Of a DNA stretch of 9,033 bases, positions 7,601 to 9,033 are shown one piece after another. The stretch's first letter is position 1. Every line of letters starts with the position of its first letter. Source of the DNA: CAZWDL01 sp964632995 (GTDB lineage Bacteria > Bacteroidota > Bacteroidia > Chitinophagales > Saprospiraceae); the NCBI GenBank assembly GCA_964632995.1, contig CAZWDL010000190.1:1-9033 (forward strand), given 5' to 3'. Made by a program: the position numbers and the translations under genes. The notes beneath the pieces were generated by a model, which was not told where the DNA came from, made no database searches, and worked only from the letters and a program-made list of their open reading frames with translations.

Positions 7601-8032
7601 ATAGTCGGTCTTCTCTTTGGTTACCTGTGCAGTATCCTCCTCTTCGAGATCAATGATCCAGATGTTTTCGTTGCCGTCACGGTCGGAGGTGAAGGCGATG
7701 GATTTGCCGTCGGGGCTGAATTTGGGATGGGTATCATAGGCCATTCCGGAAGTGACGGGTTTGGCTTTTCCCCCTTGAATAGGCAGAAAGTAAATGTCGC
7801 CCATCAGGTCGAAAGCGATGGTTTTGCCGTCGGGGCTCACATCCAGGTTGATCCAGGTGCCCTCGTCGGTCGTTAGCCGTATTTTCCGGCCGGGCTCGAG
7901 GGAGAGTCCTTTCTTGTCCTCTTTTTTCTTTTCGGTTTTACTACTGTCGGCTTTCTCGCTTTCCTGAGCGGCCAGGGAACCGGTGAAGCCCAGCAACAGC
8001 AGGCAAAGGGTTGCAGAAATAAGACGAATCAT
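4670..8032 (-). CDS. Secreted TolB-like PD40 beta-propeller / amidohydrolase fusion protein
   Basis: This 1120-residue protein starts with a Sec-type signal peptide (hydrophobic about 5-20, cleavage near Ala21/Ala22) and a charged Lys/Glu stretch (26-41). Residues about 45-650 hold repeated PD40/WD40-like blades with SPDGK-type turns near 66, 106, 150 (TPDG), 248, 303 (TPDS), 367 and 407, as in TolB and DPP-IV propellers. A highly charged linker with four consecutive Asp (about 658-682) leads to an imidazolonepropionase-like amidohydrolase domain (about 700-1090): VPGFVDTHAHMWP with metal ligands His764 and His766, Lys856 (IKMY) as the likely bridging Lys, the His pair 902/904 (GHEHAF), GVGSHGQLQGLGYHWE (1001-1015), and the end strand GSLEPGKLADLIILDENP. 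The family is annotated as metal-dependent hydrolases of unknown substrate (peptide- or cyclic-amide-like), probably periplasmic. His1004 sits where the metal-binding Asp (GTD/GSD) is usual. The ATG follows an A-rich leader; promoter candidates lie at 8089-8118 and 8242-8271. Confidence 0.92.
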   Translation of the reverse strand: MIRLISATLCLLLLGFTGSLAAQESEKADSSKTEKKKEDKKGLSLEPGRKIRLTTDEGTWINLDVSPDGKTIAFDLMGDIYFLPIQGGKAKPVTSGMAYDTHPKFSPDGKSIAFTSDRDGNENIWIIDLEEEDTAQVTKEKTDYFQSAEWTPDGDYLIVSQGKRNLKLHLYHRNGGGGAQLFGNPENMKAIEPAFGKEARYLWFSRRNGDWSYNAQLPEYQLAVFDRETGEIDTKTNRYGSAFAPTLSPDGRWLVYATRYNTETGLVKRNLETGEEDWLAYPVQRDEQESRARLGVYPAMSFTPDSKNLICYYGGKLWHLPIVGGEAQNIPFEVDVEIEMGPELRFDFPISDDPAMTVTQIRDPALSPDGKRLAFTALNRLYVMDFPEGTPRRLTNATHTEAMPCWSPDGQSLAYVSWEGDAGHLYKIALDGDAPPIRLTEQGSFYAQPAWDAETGRIAFIYGPAQSYIDAIGPNAFGAMEYIGWVNADGGAVNRVAVTEGRSRPHFVKDQERIYLYHGEKGLSSIRWDGADEKVHLKVSGITTFPALVYSQEHCLLIAGEQEPKPEPSKPAVLMMSPAGGQAMALINNDVYVVDVPMIGGETPSISVANPEKAKFPAKKLTEIGGQFPHWSAGGQRVHWSIGNAYFSFDLAEAATTEKALKKAKKNQDADDDDKKEEAEKGYEPAEQRILVKVERDIPKGKLLLKGARLITMKGDEIFERGDLLIENNRIVSVGKSGSIKAGSDLEIRDMRGKTIVPGFVDTHAHMWPNWNLHKNNVWIYMANLAYGVTTTRDPQTATTDVLTYEDMVEAGEMIGPRIYSTGPGVGFWAYHIKSKEHAEKILKQYSEYYDTKTIKMYMVGNRQHRQWIIQAAKEQGLMPTTEGALDFKLNMTQLIDGYPGHEHAFPIYPVYDDVVKLVAESQMAYTPTLLVAYGGPWAENYFYATENVQDDKKLNHFTPKTELDAKSRRRPGWFLPEEHIFERHAEFVKKLVEAGGIAGVGSHGQLQGLGYHWELWAMQSGGLDEHDALKTATILGARAIGLEKDLGSLEPGKLADLIILDENPLENIRHSNAIRYVMKNGRLYEGDTLDEVFPRQRKAPVFQWQGGAPSGLPGVSSGK

Positions 8033-8088
8033 GGATGATTTTTTTGTTAGGAAATGGAAAAGGCCTTTAAAGAAAGTATTTTTGCTAC

Positions 8089-8118
8089 TAAATATAATGC
8101 AGGAAGTTTTAAAACAAA
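8089..8118 (-). promoter_or_regulatory. Candidate promoter of the amidohydrolase gene
   Basis: On the minus strand TTTG (8118-8115) is followed after 18 bases by TATATTTA (8096-8089). This matches the Bacteroidota form TTTG / TAnnTTTG at all but the last fixed base. A start near 8082 would give a 5' leader of about 50 bases that is A-rich close to the ATG at 8032. It is the better placed of two candidates upstream of this gene. Confidence 0.45.
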
Positions 8119-8134
8119 ATCCAGTGCTCTGTAC

Positions 8135-8158
8135 CAGAAGTTCTTTCGAGAAATTCTG
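8135..8158. repeat. Imperfect hairpin with TTCG loop upstream of the amidohydrolase promoter
   Basis: CAGAA-G-TTCT (8135-8144), loop TTCG (8145-8148), then AGAA-A-TTCTG (8149-8158) form a ten-position stem with one G/A mismatch. It lies 16 bases upstream of the -33 box at 8115-8118. Read on the plus strand the loop is a UUCG tetraloop. No T-run follows on either strand, so a simple terminator is unlikely; an operator-like palindrome or a 3' structure for the upstream dehydrogenase transcript is possible. Confidence 0.35.
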
Positions 8159-8183
8159 CGGCTATTTTGGTGCTGGGCAAGGC

Positions 8184-8196
8184 GCTCCGAAGGAGC
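8184..8196. repeat. Short perfect hairpin GCTCC-GAA-GGAGC
   Basis: A 5-bp GC-rich stem with a three-base loop lies in the spacer between the short-chain dehydrogenase and the amidohydrolase gene. No T-run follows on either strand. It could contribute to ending the dehydrogenase transcript but is short. Confidence 0.22.
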
Positions 8197-8241
8197 ATAT
8201 CCGGGGTCAATCGATAGAGGGAGGAAATAGGTTAATTACAA

Positions 8242-8271
8242 CAAACTATAACGCATCCCCTTTTGGGCAAA
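8242..8271 (-). promoter_or_regulatory. Second, weaker promoter candidate upstream of the amidohydrolase gene
   Basis: On the minus strand TTTG (8271-8268) precedes ATAGTTTG (8249-8242) by 18 bases. The downstream element matches TAnnTTTG only in part: the TTTG is intact, but the TA is one base out of register. It lies about 210 bases before the ATG at 8032 and would place the hairpins at 8135-8196 within the leader. This is a low-confidence call from pattern alone. Confidence 0.18.
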
Positions 8272-8350
8272 GAAGGTTTTCGCCGCTTATTCGTTCATAT
8301 CTTTCTTATCAGCGAATATATCCGCCGGTATGGGTTGCTCAGCATCCCAT

Positions 8351-9033
8351 TCACCCTCCCCGCTCCACCGTCCGCTTCGTAATCCGGTCGAGCAGGCTGG
8401 GGGCGATGAGCTTGACCCACATCCCTATTTTCGCCTTAGTGGTCATCACCAGCTCGCGTTTGCGGCGGCCGGCGCTGCGCAGGATAAGCTCGGCGCACTT
8501 TTCGGTACTCATGGTATTGCTTTCATCGATGTTGCTTTCGCCGCGGGGTTCACCATCGGGGCCGAGTGCCCGCTCGCGTACTTCGGAAGCTACGAAGCCC
8601 GGATAGATCATCGTTACGGTGACGCCCCGCTCGACGAGTTCTATGCGCAGGCTGTCGAAGAAGCCTGCCATGGCGTGCTTGCTGGCGGCGTAGAAGCTGC
8701 GGGTGGGAACGCCGGTTTTACCGGTCAGGCTTGAGACGCCGACAATGCGCCCCTCGGTTTGCAGCAGAAAAGGCAGCGCATAGTGGGTGCAGTATACGCT
8801 GCCGTAGTAATTGACGTCCATGATTTTCTTCATCGGCGAAAGGTCTTCCACTTCGTCAAAGCGGGCGACCATGCTGATACCGGCGTTGTTAAACAGCGTA
8901 TCGATGCGGTCGTATTCCTGTGCGGTTTTTTCGATGAGCTGCTTGCACTGCTCTTCGTCGGTCACATCGGTGGGCACCACGATCGCGCGGCCGCCCATTT
9001 TGCGGCAAGCCTCGGCGGTGCGCTCCAGGCGGC
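8351..9033 (-). CDS. Short-chain dehydrogenase/reductase, N-terminus beyond the window
   Basis: The frame is open from the right edge to the TGA at 8353-8351; the first visible codons read RLERTAEACRK before the internal Met at 8998, so that Met is not the start. Counting from that Met, the visible part contains DVTD (11-14, adenine-pocket Asp), NNAG (37-40), VNYYG with the active-site Asn63, VSS with catalytic Ser90, and YAASK with Tyr103 and Lys107, followed by YPGFVASEV. This is the complete catalytic set of a classical SDR. The missing part should be about 30-35 residues with the first strand and the TGxxxGIG nucleotide motif. It is a cytoplasmic NAD(P)-dependent oxidoreductase, with substrate not deducible. 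The C-terminal extension (GMWVKLIAPSLLDRITKRT) has a mildly hydrophobic, basic end seen in several SDRs of the DltE/17-beta-HSD-11-like kind. It is transcribed in the same direction as the amidohydrolase gene, 318 bases upstream of it. Confidence 0.9.
   Translation of the reverse strand, partial: RLERTAEACRKMGGRAIVVPTDVTDEEQCKQLIEKTAQEYDRIDTLFNNAGISMVARFDEVEDLSPMKKIMDVNYYGSVYCTHYALPFLLQTEGRIVGVSSLTGKTGVPTRSFYAASKHAMAGFFDSLRIELVERGVTVTMIYPGFVASEVRERALGPDGEPRGESNIDESNTMSTEKCAELILRSAGRRKRELVMTTKAKIGMWVKLIAPSLLDRITKRTVERGG

Noticed and set aside
7983..8606. 207-codon plus-strand open frame bridging the spacer and the short-chain dehydrogenase
   Set aside because: It crosses the amidohydrolase start region and the antisense of a real SDR gene. 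Its translation is Ser/Arg-rich without motifs.

Overview
The window looks like chromosomal DNA of a Bacteroidota bacterium, perhaps from the Saprospiria/Lewinella side of the phylum. The lineage is inferred from gene content and from promoter-like sites of the TTTG / TAnnTTTG type, not from any marker gene. Coding regions are GC-rich with strong codon bias, so long antisense frames stay open by chance. Intergenic stretches are AT-rich, and starts lack a clear Shine-Dalgarno sequence. There is no tRNA, rRNA, CRISPR array or intact mobile element.

Layout. (1) 1-226: leader with no recognisable gene. (2) 227-1966, plus strand: a secreted, probably lipid-anchored PQQ-dependent sugar-dehydrogenase-like beta-propeller fused to a C-terminal cytochrome c domain. 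(3) 1967-2571: a 605-base convergent intergenic region with several hairpins (including a perfect 14-bp inverted repeat), a minus-strand promoter-like site and a doubtful 58-codon reading frame. (4) 2572-4544, minus strand: a two-gene unit made of a 205-residue hypothetical protein with weak CYTH-like features, then 9 bases later phenylacetate-CoA ligase (paaK). paaK is interrupted by a 10-N assembly gap. (5) 4545-4669: short spacer with a GC-rich hairpin. (6) 4670-8032, minus strand: an 1120-residue secreted fusion of a TolB-like PD40 beta-propeller and an amidohydrolase domain. (7) 8033-8350: spacer with two candidate promoters and two hairpins. (8) 8351-9033, minus strand: a short-chain dehydrogenase whose N-terminus lies beyond the right edge.

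The genes do not form one obvious pathway. The dehydrogenase and the amidohydrolase are both exported and probably work on external or periplasmic substrates. paaK activates phenylacetate or a related aryl acid in the cytoplasm, but no other paa gene is present. I see no convincing new defence, mobile or biosynthetic system. The least explained part is the convergent spacer 1967-2571. The other oddities are the histidine where an aspartate is usual in the amidohydrolase and the frame-breaking assembly gap in paaK.
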